NCBI GenBank assembly: GCA_002369295.1
Contig: DFDR01000219.1
Span: 1 to 19,542, forward strand
Reading direction: 5' to 3'
Length of the DNA stretch: 19,542 bases
Source: Desulfovibrionaceae bacterium UBA3823
GTDB lineage: Bacteria > Desulfobacterota > Desulfovibrionia > Desulfovibrionales > Desulfovibrionaceae
Numbering within the stretch: position 1 is the first letter of the stretch; the number at the start of each line of letters is the position of its first letter. Shown here piece by piece: positions 1-7,603 of this stretch. Position numbers and translations under genes: made by a program. Below the pieces are notes generated by a model, which worked only from the letters and a program-made list of their open reading frames with translations, was not told the origin of the DNA and searched no databases.

Positions 1-1043
1 CCGTGTCCATCCTCGGCGTGCGCTATGCCAAGCCCCTGCTGGCCCTGCTCAACACCCCGGCCGACATCGTCGCCTCCTCCGAAGCCTACCTCGCCGTCGT
101 CATGGGCGGCAGCTGCGCGGCCATGCTCTACAACGTGCTCGCCAGCGCCATCACGGCCCTCGGCGACAGCAGGACGCCCCTCTTCTTCCTCGCCATCTCC
201 TGCCTCGTCAACATCGGCCTCGACTTCGCCTTCATTCTGGGTCTTGGCATGGGCGTGGAGGGCGCGGCACTGGCCACCGTCTGCTCCCAAGGCTTCTCGG
301 CCCTGCTCTGCCTTGGCTTCATCATCGCCAAGGTGCCGCTCCTGCGGCCCCGCAAGGGCGACTGGCGGCACCTCTCCCCCCGCATCTTCGCCCGGCTCGC
401 CGGCATGGGCGCCCCCATGGGCTTCCAGACCTCGGTCATCGCCCTCGGCGCGGTGGCCGTGCAGGCAGCCCTGAACGGACTCGGATCAGATCCGGTGGCA
501 GCCGTCACGGCAGCCATGCGCGTCGATGCCTTCGCCGTGATGCCCCTCATGAGCTTCGGCCACGCCATGGCCACCTACACCGGCCAGAACTTCGGCGCAG
601 GCCGCCTTGACCGCATCCGCCTCGGCGTGAAGCAGGGCTCCCTGCTCGCCATCGGCTACGCCTGCCTGGCCGCCCTGCTTCTCGTCTGCTTCGGCCCCGC
701 ACTCATGCACTGCTTCGTGGGTCCAGGCCAGGAGCACGTGGTGGCGCTCGGCTGGCGCTTCATGACCATCCAGGCCGGCATGTACTGGGTGCTCGCCCTG
801 CTCTTCATCCTGCGCAGCACCCTCCAGGGCATAGGCCAGAGCTTCGTGCCCACCATGGCGGGCCTTTCGGAGCTGGCCATGCGCGTCTTTGCCGCCTTCT
901 GGCTCGTGGAGCGCGCCGGCTTCGACGGCATATGCTGGGCCAGTCCCCTTGCCTGGTTCGGCTCCTTCGTCCCGCTGGCCATAGCCTGGCTCGTGTGGCT
1001 GCGCGGCCAGCGGCGCGACCGGCAGGCGCTTTCCGGCGCGTAG
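1..1043 (+). CDS. MATE family efflux transporter, 5' truncated by window edge
   Basis: This is the C-terminal 346 residues of a multidrug and toxin extrusion (MATE) antiporter, which exports cationic compounds across the inner membrane using a Na+ or H+ gradient. The reading frame is open from the first bases; the GTG at position 3 is only the first in-frame start-like codon. MATE proteins are usually about 450 residues, so roughly the first 100 are missing. Seen in sequence: a polytopic hydrophobic pattern, the segment ALGDSRTPLFFL followed by NIGLDFAFILGLGMGVEGAALAT, and later TYTGQNFGAGRLDRI, all typical of the two pseudo-symmetric MatE halves. The tail is basic (WLRGQRRDRQ). It converges on the lactate operon across a shared hairpin. 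The substrate cannot be read from sequence. Confidence 0.88.
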   Translation, partial: VSILGVRYAKPLLALLNTPADIVASSEAYLAVVMGGSCAAMLYNVLASAITALGDSRTPLFFLAISCLVNIGLDFAFILGLGMGVEGAALATVCSQGFSALLCLGFIIAKVPLLRPRKGDWRHLSPRIFARLAGMGAPMGFQTSVIALGAVAVQAALNGLGSDPVAAVTAAMRVDAFAVMPLMSFGHAMATYTGQNFGAGRLDRIRLGVKQGSLLAIGYACLAALLLVCFGPALMHCFVGPGQEHVVALGWRFMTIQAGMYWVLALLFILRSTLQGIGQSFVPTMAGLSELAMRVFAAFWLVERAGFDGICWASPLAWFGSFVPLAIAWLVWLRGQRRDRQALSGA

Positions 1044-1062
1044 CCGGCACGCAGCCGGCAGC

Positions 1063-1104
1063 AAAAAAGCCCCCCGTGCTTCCCGAAGGAAGCGCGGGGG
1101 GCTT
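1063..1104 (-). terminator. Intrinsic terminator of the lactate operon, possibly bidirectional
   Basis: A 17-bp stem with one G-U pair (1067-1083 with 1088-1104) closes a CGAA loop. Read on the minus strand it is followed by six U (the A run at 1063-1068), so it is a textbook rho-independent terminator for the operon ending at 1166. Read on the plus strand it is followed by only a scattered T-rich stretch, so it may also stop transcription of the MATE gene ending at 1043, though less strongly. Confidence 0.88.
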
Positions 1105-1165
1105 GCGTTCTTGTCTGGGCTAGCCCCAGGTCCGGAGGGCCTGGTCCTGCCAAGGGCAGGCTAGC

Positions 1166-3325
1166 CTAGCGCTTCACGCGCTCGGCGAGGAGCTCAGAGA
1201 GGTGGGTAACGCGGATGCCCATGTGGTTCTTCTCGACGCCGCCCTTGATCTGCATGACGCAGCCGGGGCAGTCCATGACGATGCGGGTCGCATTCGTGTC
1301 GGAGACGTTCTTCAGCTTCTTCCGGAGCAGCTCCGCGGAGATCTCGGGGAACTTCACGGAGTAGGTGCCGCCAAAGCCGCAGCAGACCTCTTCCTCGAAG
1401 CAGGGCACGTACTCGGCCGCGGCCGCGATGAGATCGCGGGAGTGCTGGGCTGCGCCCAGCGCGCGGCACTGGTGGCAGGAGGCGTGGAAGGTGACCTTCT
1501 CGTCGATCTTGGTGAAGTCGTCCTCGCCCATGCCGAGCTTCTCCCTGCACAGAGTGCTGAAGTCGACGACCTTCTCGGAGAAGGCCTTCACGGCAGCCTC
1601 GGAGATGCCGCCGTTCTTCTCAAGGAACTCGGCGTAGTGCACCTTCAAGGTGGAGCAGCAGCTGGCGCAGAGGCAGACGATGTAGTCGTAGTTGCCGTTG
1701 GCGAAGGCCTTGATGTTCTGGAGCGCGACCTTCTGGACGCCCTTGCGCTGGCCCATCATGTCGAGCGGCAGGCCGCAGCAGGTCTGCTCCATCGGGAAAT
1801 CGACGGCGACCTTCTTGGCCTCGAGGACCTTGCAGGCGGCAATGAGGTGCTCGGGATAGATGAAGTCCTGGGCGCAGCCGGCAAAGATGGCCACACGCAT
1901 GACGGGGTTGAGCACCTTCGGCTTGTACTGCGCGAAGACGTCGCGGAAGGCCTTGTCGGCAACGGCCGGCAGCGCCTTGAAGTCGTGCTGCTTCATGAAC
2001 ATCATCGGCAGGTGGCGCTGGAACTGCGTGCCGCCGGTGAAGGGACGCTGGGCCTTGCTCGCGAACTTCAGGAGGGTGTGGAACATCTTCCTGTTGGTCA
2101 TGACCGCGTTCATGAGGGTGCCCATGGCGTTCTTGTCGTCCTTGTCGGAGACGAGGCGGCTGCGGATCTCGCGGTTGAGGCGCGGCAGGTCGATGCCGCC
2201 GGAGCAAACGTTCTTGCAGGCTTCGCAGCCCACGCAGTTCTGGCAGAGCACCTTGGCCTTGTCCTTGCCGTGGTAGAAGTAGGTCAGGATGAGGCCGATG
2301 GCGCCGATGTAGATGTAGCCCATCTTGTGGCCGCCGATGAGGCGGAACACGGGACAGACGTTGGTGCACGCGCCGCAGCGCACGCATCGGAAGATCTGGT
2401 GGAAGAGCGGATCCTTGGCGATCTCGCGGCGGCCGTTGTCGAGGAAGACCACGTGCATGATCTTGCGGCCCTCGGGCGCGGTGGCGCAGGGGCCGGCGCC
2501 GCACATCCAGGACACGTAGGAGGTCAGGCGCTGGGCCGTGCCGTTGCGGGGCAGGATCTGCAGGGCGATCATGGCGTCGTCGATGGAGCGCACCAGCTTG
2601 TCGAGGCCGACGAGCACCGTGTGGACGCGGGGCATGGTCTCAGTCATGCGGGCGTTGCCTTCGTTGGTCACCGTGGTGACGGCGCCGTTCTCGGCGATGG
2701 CGAAGTTGCAGCCGGACACGCCCATGTCGGCCTGGATGAATTTGCGACGCAGCTGGACGCGGGCGACCTTGACCAGGCGGTCGATGTCGGGATCCTGCTT
2801 CACTTTGGTCACCTTGGAGAAATCGTCGGCGACCTGGTAGCGGCTCAGGTGGATGGCCGGCATGACCATGTGGGACGGTGTCTCGTGGCGCAGCTGGATG
2901 ATGTACTCGCCAAGGTCGGACTCGTCGACGATGAAGCCGTCAGCCTCCAGCTTGTGGTTGAGCTGGGTCTCTTCGGCAGTCATCGACTTGGACTTCACGA
3001 TGCGCTTGACGTTGTACTTCTTGCCGATGTCGGAAATGATCTGGTTGGCTTCGGCCGCGTCCTTGGCGAGGTGCACGTGCACGCCGCGCTTTTCAGCCTC
3101 GCGCTTGAACTGCTCGTAGAGCTCGTCCATGTGAGCGGCGGCTTCGTCCTTGAACTCGGCGATGGCGTGGATAAGGCCCTTCTCGTCGACGTCGCGCATC
3201 ACCTTGGCGCGGTTTTCGCGGTAGGTGACGGCGTACTTGTCCAGCGTCTTGCGGAGCTGCTGGTCGTGCAGCGCCTCGTCGATCTGGCCGTGGTACTCTT
3301 TATAGGTCTGCGGTGCCTTGTGCAT
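1166..3325 (-). CDS. ldhH: L-lactate dehydrogenase large Fe-S subunit, LutB+LutA fusion (LdhH/LldEF type)
   Basis: A 719-residue protein that joins what are two proteins (LutB and LutA) in Bacillus. Residues about 60-300 form a LUD domain. Two 4Fe-4S motifs follow: Cys 314, 317, 320, 324 (CVRCGACTNVCP) and Cys 361, 364, 367, 370, 374. The C-terminal third has two CCG cysteine-rich domains (FAGCAQD at 482-488, CCGLP at 516-520; HASCHQC at 614-620, CCGFGG at 648-653, CPGC at 686-689), which in this family hold Fe-S clusters as in heterodisulfide-reductase HdrB. Expected role: electron-transferring subunit of flavin-independent L-lactate oxidation to pyruvate at the inner membrane. The ATG at 3325 is preceded by GGAGGG inside the end of the upstream gene, whose stop is only 2 nt away, so the two are translationally coupled. 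Last gene before the terminator. Confidence 0.93.
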   Translation of the reverse strand: MHKAPQTYKEYHGQIDEALHDQQLRKTLDKYAVTYRENRAKVMRDVDEKGLIHAIAEFKDEAAAHMDELYEQFKREAEKRGVHVHLAKDAAEANQIISDIGKKYNVKRIVKSKSMTAEETQLNHKLEADGFIVDESDLGEYIIQLRHETPSHMVMPAIHLSRYQVADDFSKVTKVKQDPDIDRLVKVARVQLRRKFIQADMGVSGCNFAIAENGAVTTVTNEGNARMTETMPRVHTVLVGLDKLVRSIDDAMIALQILPRNGTAQRLTSYVSWMCGAGPCATAPEGRKIMHVVFLDNGRREIAKDPLFHQIFRCVRCGACTNVCPVFRLIGGHKMGYIYIGAIGLILTYFYHGKDKAKVLCQNCVGCEACKNVCSGGIDLPRLNREIRSRLVSDKDDKNAMGTLMNAVMTNRKMFHTLLKFASKAQRPFTGGTQFQRHLPMMFMKQHDFKALPAVADKAFRDVFAQYKPKVLNPVMRVAIFAGCAQDFIYPEHLIAACKVLEAKKVAVDFPMEQTCCGLPLDMMGQRKGVQKVALQNIKAFANGNYDYIVCLCASCCSTLKVHYAEFLEKNGGISEAAVKAFSEKVVDFSTLCREKLGMGEDDFTKIDEKVTFHASCHQCRALGAAQHSRDLIAAAAEYVPCFEEEVCCGFGGTYSVKFPEISAELLRKKLKNVSDTNATRIVMDCPGCVMQIKGGVEKNHMGIRVTHLSELLAERVKR

Positions 3326-3327
3326 GA

Positions 3328-3963
3328 CTAGCCCTCCACCAGAAGAAGATGCATTTCAAGAGGTCCGTGCACGCCGATGGCGCCCACGCACTCGATGTCG
3401 GCGGTGCGGCTGGGGCCGGTGATCAGCGAGGTGAACGTGCCCTCGGGGCCTTTGCCCATCTGCTCGCGCATAAAGCCGGCGATGGAGGGGAGATCGGGGT
3501 AGATCTGGGATTTCTTGACGATCATGACGGCGCATTCGCTGATCATGCCGGCGAGGCGCCAGTCCTCGCTGGTGGTGTCGCACATGCAGGTGCCGCTGGC
3601 CGCAACGCCAAGAACGGCTTCGCTCAGACCCACGTCGATGCCGGCGGCGTACTTGCGCAGGTTGTCGCGGATGCAGAGGAAGCCTTTCTCGTCGCACAGG
3701 GCCTTCAGGGCCGCGAAGTCCTCGTCGTTCAGCTGGGGAGCGGCGACGACGCGCTGGGTGCGCGTGGGGCAGCGGTTGGGGCCGAGAGGGCCGGTGGCGG
3801 TGCCGGGCTCGTCGGCAAGCAGCTCGCAGGGAGCCTTTTTCTCGCACAGGTCGACGACATAGTTGAGGATGTCGGCCGTGCTGGACACTTCGGTCACGTG
3901 ACAGGCGACGGCTTTGGCCATTTCAACGAACTTGTCGACGCAAGCCTGGTTGTTCTCTGACAT
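3328..3963 (-). CDS. lutC: LUD-domain lactate utilisation protein (LutC/LdhG type)
   Basis: A 211-residue LUD-domain (DUF162) protein, the usual length for LutC/LldG. Family signatures seen: GVAASGTCMCDTTSEDWR in the middle and, near the end, GPSRTADIECVGAIGVHGP before a final ELLLV-like strand. LutC is required together with LutA and LutB for L-lactate use and here sits directly before the LutB+LutA fusion (2-nt gap). Two ATGs are possible: the first (3969) lies 1 nt after the AAGGAGA ribosome site, too close, whereas the second (3963) is correctly spaced, so I choose 3963. The precise biochemical role of LutC within the complex is not known from sequence. Confidence 0.92.
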   Translation of the reverse strand: MSENNQACVDKFVEMAKAVACHVTEVSSTADILNYVVDLCEKKAPCELLADEPGTATGPLGPNRCPTRTQRVVAAPQLNDEDFAALKALCDEKGFLCIRDNLRKYAAGIDVGLSEAVLGVAASGTCMCDTTSEDWRLAGMISECAVMIVKKSQIYPDLPSIAGFMREQMGKGPEGTFTSLITGPSRTADIECVGAIGVHGPLEMHLLLVEG

Positions 3964-4016
3964 TAACATGTCTCCTTAGGGAAGCACTACTGTAGGGGGC
4001 TTTCTGCAACGCAACC

Positions 4017-4049
4017 CAGCCGCGTCCCGGACGATGCCGGGGGCGGCTG
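4017..4049 (-). other. Intra-operon hairpin between the GlcF-like gene and lutC
   Basis: Outer stem CAGCCGC/GCGGCTG (4017-4023 with 4043-4049) and inner stem CCCGG/CCGGG (4026-4030 with 4037-4041) enclose a 6-nt loop. There is no U run after it on the minus strand, so it is not a standard intrinsic terminator. It lies in the only sizeable gap (136 nt) inside the lactate operon. It may mark an RNA-processing or stability element separating the D-lactate from the L-lactate genes; that role is inference. Confidence 0.5.
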
Positions 4050-4099
4050 AGCCGGTGCAGAATGAATCAGTGGAATCTAGGATAGCCTCGAATACGGCG

Positions 4100-5392
4100 C
4101 TACTTGAGCGACTCGGCGTAGATCTCGACAGGATGCTTGACGAGGACGCTGTCGCCGTTGTGGGAGAGCACGTCCTCCATCTGCATCATGCAGGCAGGGC
4201 AGCCGGCAGAGGCAACCTGCGCGCCGGAGGCGACGATGTTGTTGCGCTTGCGCTGGCCGATCTGGCGGGAGAGATCGTAGTGGTAGAGAGTGAAGGATCC
4301 GCCGCAGCCGCAGCAGCGGTCGGCTTCCTTCATCTCGACCAGCTTGTAGTCGGGGTTGGCCTGGATGAGGGCGCGCGGCTCCTTGGAGATGCCGAGGCCC
4401 TTCTTGAGGTGGCAGGAATCGTGGTAGGTCACGGTGGTGGCGCCGGCCCTGGGCTCGGCAGGCTCCACGCCCACGACATTGACCAGGAACGCGTTGATGT
4501 CCATGGCCTTGGCGGAGAGCTTCTTGAAGAAGTCGGCCGCAGAGGCGTCGATGCGCTCGGCGTACTTGGGCCACCAGTCCCTGATGGTGTCCGTACAGGA
4601 GCCGCAGGGAGTGACGATGTAGTCGAAGTCCTTGCCCTTGAGTAGCTCGAAGTTCTTCTTCAGCTCCATGACCATGCCGTCGCCGTCGCCCGAAGAGACC
4701 GCGGGGATGCCGCAGCAGGCAAACTTCGAGGAGAGGTAGACAGCCACGTTGTGGTGCTTGAAGACCTTGAGGCAGGCCTTGGCCATGTCGACGTAGAACT
4801 TGTCGCCCATGCAGCCGGGGAAGAAGCAGACCTTGACGCCGCCGCCGATGCGGGGCTCGTCGAGGTCGCCCACGCTGGCGTGGAGCGGCTTCACGGGCAC
4901 GCGACGGATGTGGCGGTCGCCGATGATGCCCTTGAGCAGCGGCGAGTGGGTGGTCTTCTGCGCGTCCTTGGCGCTCCAGAAGAGCATTCTGGAGGCGGGG
5001 GCGCCCACGCGCATGCTGAAGTTGAAGAACTTCGGCTTGGCGAGGAGGATGCGGAAGATCATCTTCTTCACGATGGAGAGGCCGAGGTAGGTGTAGACTA
5101 TCTCGCGCGCCTCCATGAAGATCTCCATATTCTTCACGCCCGAGGGGCAGCCGGCCTGGCAGGAGCCGCACAGAAGGCAACGGCTCAGCTTCTCGGCAAC
5201 GGCCTTGGGATCGCGGAGGACTTCGTGGGCCAGGTTCTCGATGAGGACGATCTTGCCGCGGGCGACGTCGCCTTCCATGTGCGTCGCGCCGAACATGGGG
5301 CAGACGGCCTGGCAGTTGCCGCACTTCATGCAGGCGGCAAGCCTGTCGTCAAGCTCCATGAGCCTGGTAGCTAACTGTTTCAAATCCTTCAT
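4100..5392 (-). CDS. Fe-S/CCG-domain subunit of D-lactate/glycolate dehydrogenase (GlcF type)
   Basis: A 430-residue protein with two N-terminal 4Fe-4S motifs (Cys 21, 24, 27, 31 and Cys 72, 75, 78, 82) followed by two CCG domains (FFPGCMGDKF near 190-200 with CCGIP at 226-230; YHDSCHLKKG near 323-332 with CCGCGG at 360-365 and CPAC at 398-401). This is the GlcF/DVU3028-like layout. It should take electrons from the flavoprotein encoded just upstream and pass them to the membrane quinone pool or an Hdr-like acceptor. The ATG at 5392 is preceded by AAGGAG, which overlaps the upstream TAA stop; the gap is 10 nt. The assignment to D-lactate rather than glycolate rests on the operon context. Confidence 0.9.
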   Translation of the reverse strand: MKDLKQLATRLMELDDRLAACMKCGNCQAVCPMFGATHMEGDVARGKIVLIENLAHEVLRDPKAVAEKLSRCLLCGSCQAGCPSGVKNMEIFMEAREIVYTYLGLSIVKKMIFRILLAKPKFFNFSMRVGAPASRMLFWSAKDAQKTTHSPLLKGIIGDRHIRRVPVKPLHASVGDLDEPRIGGGVKVCFFPGCMGDKFYVDMAKACLKVFKHHNVAVYLSSKFACCGIPAVSSGDGDGMVMELKKNFELLKGKDFDYIVTPCGSCTDTIRDWWPKYAERIDASAADFFKKLSAKAMDINAFLVNVVGVEPAEPRAGATTVTYHDSCHLKKGLGISKEPRALIQANPDYKLVEMKEADRCCGCGGSFTLYHYDLSRQIGQRKRNNIVASGAQVASAGCPACMMQMEDVLSHNGDSVLVKHPVEIYAESLK

Positions 5393-5402
5393 CTCGAGCT
5401 CC

Positions 5403-6788
5403 TTAGATGCCGACCAGCTTGGTGTTGTTCAGCAGGCCCTTGGGATCGAGCGCGCGGCGCAGGCGCTGGGAGAAGAGGATGGTGCCGCGGGAGGTTTCCT
5501 TCTCCATCCACTTGGCCTTGGCGGTGCCGATGCCGTGCTCGCCGGAGAGGGTGCCGCCCAGCTTGATGGCAACGTCGAACATCTCGTCGACGGCCTGCTC
5601 GACGCGGGCAAATTCTTCCTTGTCGCGCTTGTCGCACAGGAAGGTGGGATGGAGGTTGCCGTCGCCGGCGTGGCCGAAGGTGCCCACGTCAAGGCGGTAC
5701 TTGCCGGCGATCTCGTTGATGGCCTTCATCATGGCAGGAATCTGGGAGCGGGGCACCGTGGCGTCCTCGAGGACGGTGGTGGGCTTCACGCGGGCAAGCA
5801 CGGGCAGGGCCTGGCGGCGGGCTTCCCAGATCTGGGTCTTCTCGGCGGCGTCCTTGGCAACGTGCACTTCGCGGGCGCGGCATTCCTTGAGCACCTTCTC
5901 GACGGCGACGGCGTCGTCGGCAACCTGGGCCGGATGGCCGTCGACCTCGATGAGGAGGATGGCGCCGGCGTCGCGGGGCAGGCCGATCTTGGTGAAGTCG
6001 TCGACGCGCACGATGGTGTTGTTGTCGAGGAACTCGAGGGTGCAGGGCAGGATGTGGGCGGCGATGATGCCGGCAACGGCCTCGGCGGCGCTCTGGACGT
6101 CGTCGAACACGGCCATCATGGCCTTGGAGGCTTTCGGCGGAGGCACGAGCTTCAGAATGGCCTTGGAGATGATGCCGAGGGTGCCTTCGGACTGCACCAG
6201 CATGCCGGCGAGGTTGTAGCCGGTGACGCACTTGACGGTGCGGGAGCCGGTTTTGACCAGGGCGCCGGTGGCGTCGAAGAACTCCACGCCCATGACGTAG
6301 TCTTTGGTCACGCCGTATTTCAGGCCACGCAGGCCGCCAGCGTTCTCGGCGATGTTGCCGGCGATGGTGGACACGGCCATGGAGCCCGGATCCGGGGGAT
6401 AGAAGAGGTTCTTGGCGGCAACGGCGTTGGCCAGGTCGGCCGTGACGACGCCGGGCTCGACCACGGCGTAGAGGTCGTTGCTGTTGATTTCAAGGATGCG
6501 GTTGAGGGCGTTGGTCAGAATGACGACGGTGTCGGTCTTGTCCGGAATGGTGCCGCCGGAGAGGTTGGTGCCGGAGCCCCTGATGGTCATCGGCACGCCT
6601 TCGCGATAGAGGCGGGTGACGCATTCGCCGAGCTGCTCGACGTTGGTGGGGCGGATCACGAAGGCGGGAACCACGGGCCGAAGGACGGCCGCGTCAAACG
6701 AGTAGGTGTGGCGGTCGACTTCGGAAGAGAACACGTTTTCCGGGCCGAGGAACTGCTCGAAATCTTTGATGAGCGCCTGACTTGCCAT
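5403..6788 (-). CDS. FAD-linked D-lactate dehydrogenase (GlcD/Dld type)
   Basis: A 461-residue FAD-binding PCMH oxidoreductase with FAD-oxidase C-terminal domain. Flavin-binding signatures: RGSGTNLSGGT at 70-80, YPPDPGS at 130-136, STIAGNIAENAGGLRGLKYG at 140-159, and QSEGTLGII at 199-207. The C-terminal domain carries FGHAGDGNLHP (371-381) and SGEHGIG (415-421), whose histidines belong to the active-site region in this family. Expected reaction: D-lactate to pyruvate (glycolate is an alternative substrate). The frame is open far upstream, but ATG 6788 has AGGAG 7 nt before it and gives the normal family length, so I use it. It is the first gene of the lactate operon. No lactate permease, phosphotransacetylase or acetate kinase genes lie next to it in this window. 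Confidence 0.92.
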   Translation of the reverse strand: MASQALIKDFEQFLGPENVFSSEVDRHTYSFDAAVLRPVVPAFVIRPTNVEQLGECVTRLYREGVPMTIRGSGTNLSGGTIPDKTDTVVILTNALNRILEINSNDLYAVVEPGVVTADLANAVAAKNLFYPPDPGSMAVSTIAGNIAENAGGLRGLKYGVTKDYVMGVEFFDATGALVKTGSRTVKCVTGYNLAGMLVQSEGTLGIISKAILKLVPPPKASKAMMAVFDDVQSAAEAVAGIIAAHILPCTLEFLDNNTIVRVDDFTKIGLPRDAGAILLIEVDGHPAQVADDAVAVEKVLKECRAREVHVAKDAAEKTQIWEARRQALPVLARVKPTTVLEDATVPRSQIPAMMKAINEIAGKYRLDVGTFGHAGDGNLHPTFLCDKRDKEEFARVEQAVDEMFDVAIKLGGTLSGEHGIGTAKAKWMEKETSRGTILFSQRLRRALDPKGLLNNTKLVGI

Positions 6789-6909
6789 GGCACATCTCCT
6801 GTAGATTGCAGGTGGCGTTGTTTTGATGAAGGTCCGTCCCGGCAAGGCCAAGGACGGCCCGGCGAATCCGTTGAGGCGAAGCGCCTGCCGCCCGCCCGGC
6901 GCCAGGAGG

Positions 6910-6940
6910 CGGCTTTCCGGCGCGCAAATGCCGAAAGCCG
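6910..6940 (-). other. Hairpin in the leader of the lactate operon
   Basis: Inverted repeat CGGCTTTC/GAAAGCCG (6910-6917 with 6933-6940), extended inward by GGC/GCC (6919-6921 with 6930-6932), with an 8-nt loop. It would lie in the roughly 220-nt leader between the candidate promoter and the first gene. No U run follows, so it is not a terminator. Its function is unknown. Confidence 0.4.
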
Positions 6941-7014
6941 CGCTGGCACCGCCCCTTCGGCCCGGGCGAACCCGAACCCTTGGCTGGCGACGGAGCGTGG
7001 ATTTTCCTGCTGTC

Positions 7015-7043
7015 CTTGTAAGCCTTCTTTCCGCTTGCGTCAA
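7015..7043 (-). promoter_or_regulatory. Candidate sigma-70 promoter of the lactate operon
   Basis: Read on the minus strand: TTGACG (7043-7038), a 17-nt spacer, then TACAAG (7020-7015). The -35 box matches 5 of 6 consensus bases and the -10 box 4 of 6. Transcription would start near 7008 and give a leader of about 220 nt. The D. vulgaris lactate cluster is reported to be under a sigma-54-dependent activator; I found no correctly spaced -24/-12 element here. Confidence 0.45.
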
Positions 7044-7110
7044 GAAAACATCTCGATTTTTCAGCGGCTTCCCCATGTAAAAGCGCAGAGCCCCCCACAC
7101 TTTCACGCCT

Positions 7111-7127
7111 CCCTGTGAAGCACAGGG
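7111..7127. promoter_or_regulatory. Palindrome upstream of the lactate promoter (possible operator)
   Basis: Perfect 7-bp inverted repeat CCCTGTG and CACAGGG separated by AAG. It lies about 70 bp upstream of the candidate -35 box, a position where activators can bind. The regulator is unknown and the assignment is inference from symmetry and position only. Confidence 0.3.
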
Positions 7128-7463
7128 CGTACTTTTCATGGTGTCATTGACGCTGATACGGCAGGTTTCCATCCTTTGAAACGGCAATTAAATGCCAACG
7201 CAACGCGCGCAGTTCCGCATTTTCCCTCTGGCCCTGCATTGCACTTGGTTTGCTTTTTTTTTCACAAATCAGGATTCCATGGCTGTTCCCCGCGCGGCGA
7301 CTGTGAAAGCCCTGCCAAGCTGCGGACGCCAGCCCGCAAAGCGCCCCTGTCCCTGCGGTATTGAAAGGGCTTTGCCCTGCACGCCGGGGACATTGCCTGC
7401 CAATGAAGGGCGATTCAAGATTGATTAACCAAACAATGCCCTGCGCCGGGAGGGGACGCGGCG

Positions 7464-7523
7464 CCTTCCGCACCCCTTTGCGCAAAACCTTCCGCAAACC
7501 CTTCCATAACTCCTTCCGCTGAC
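7464..7523. repeat. Degenerate 12-nt tandem repeat, CCTTCCGCAAAC-like
   Basis: Five consecutive units begin with CCTTCC or CCTTTG at 7464, 7475, 7488, 7500 and 7512; the last three are spaced by exactly 12 nt and the first two by 11 and 13. The array ends a few bases before the gcv terminator. It could be a slippage product or a binding array; there is no evidence for either. Confidence 0.5.
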
Positions 7524-7528
7524 TGCGC

Positions 7529-7572
7529 AAAAAAAGCCGGCCTCCTGGGCCGAAAAGGCGCAGGGGGCCGGC
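7529..7572 (-). terminator. Intrinsic terminator of the glycine cleavage operon
   Basis: An 11-bp GC-rich stem with one G-U pair (7536-7546 with 7562-7572) encloses a loop that holds a small inner stem (GCC/GGC around GAAAA). On the minus strand it is followed by seven U (A run 7529-7535). It lies about 30 nt after the gcvPB stop. Confidence 0.9.
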
Positions 7573-7603
7573 ATGCATTGTCGGGGACAGAGCCGGACGA
7601 GGG

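Larger units (their letters stand above)
6789..7528. other. Long gene-free regulatory stretch upstream of the lactate operon
   Basis: About 740 bases without a credible gene. It holds a sigma-70-like promoter (7015-7043), a leader hairpin (6910-6940), a palindrome CCCTGTG-AAG-CACAGGG (7111-7127), a second near-palindrome TTGATTAACCAA (7421-7432), and a degenerate 12-nt repeat (7464-7523). The part from about 7010 to 7435 is visibly richer in A and T than the surrounding genes, as expected of a control region. An open minus-strand frame (7144-7578) runs through it, overlaps the gcv terminator and has no sensible composition. Confidence 0.6.

Noticed and set aside
1202-3331. Very long plus-strand open frame (709 codons) opposite ldhH
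   Set aside because: It is the antisense shadow of a GC-rich gene; its product is a Val/Asp/Ala/Gly/Leu-rich string with no domain, while the minus strand encodes a full LutB-LutA fusion.
5115-7118. 667-codon plus-strand open frame opposite the GlcF/GlcD genes
   Set aside because: Antisense shadow across two well-supported minus-strand genes; no ribosome site or family resemblance.
7183-7198. Possible sigma-54 promoter (TTGGCATTTAATTGCC on the minus strand)
   Set aside because: GG and GC are 9 nt apart instead of the required 10, so spacing is wrong despite the tempting bases and the known sigma-54 control of lactate genes in D. vulgaris.
7144-7578. 144-codon minus-strand frame in the lactate control region
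   Set aside because: It overlaps the gcv terminator, has no ribosome site and encodes the 12-nt repeat as a Lys/Arg-rich string; more likely noncoding.
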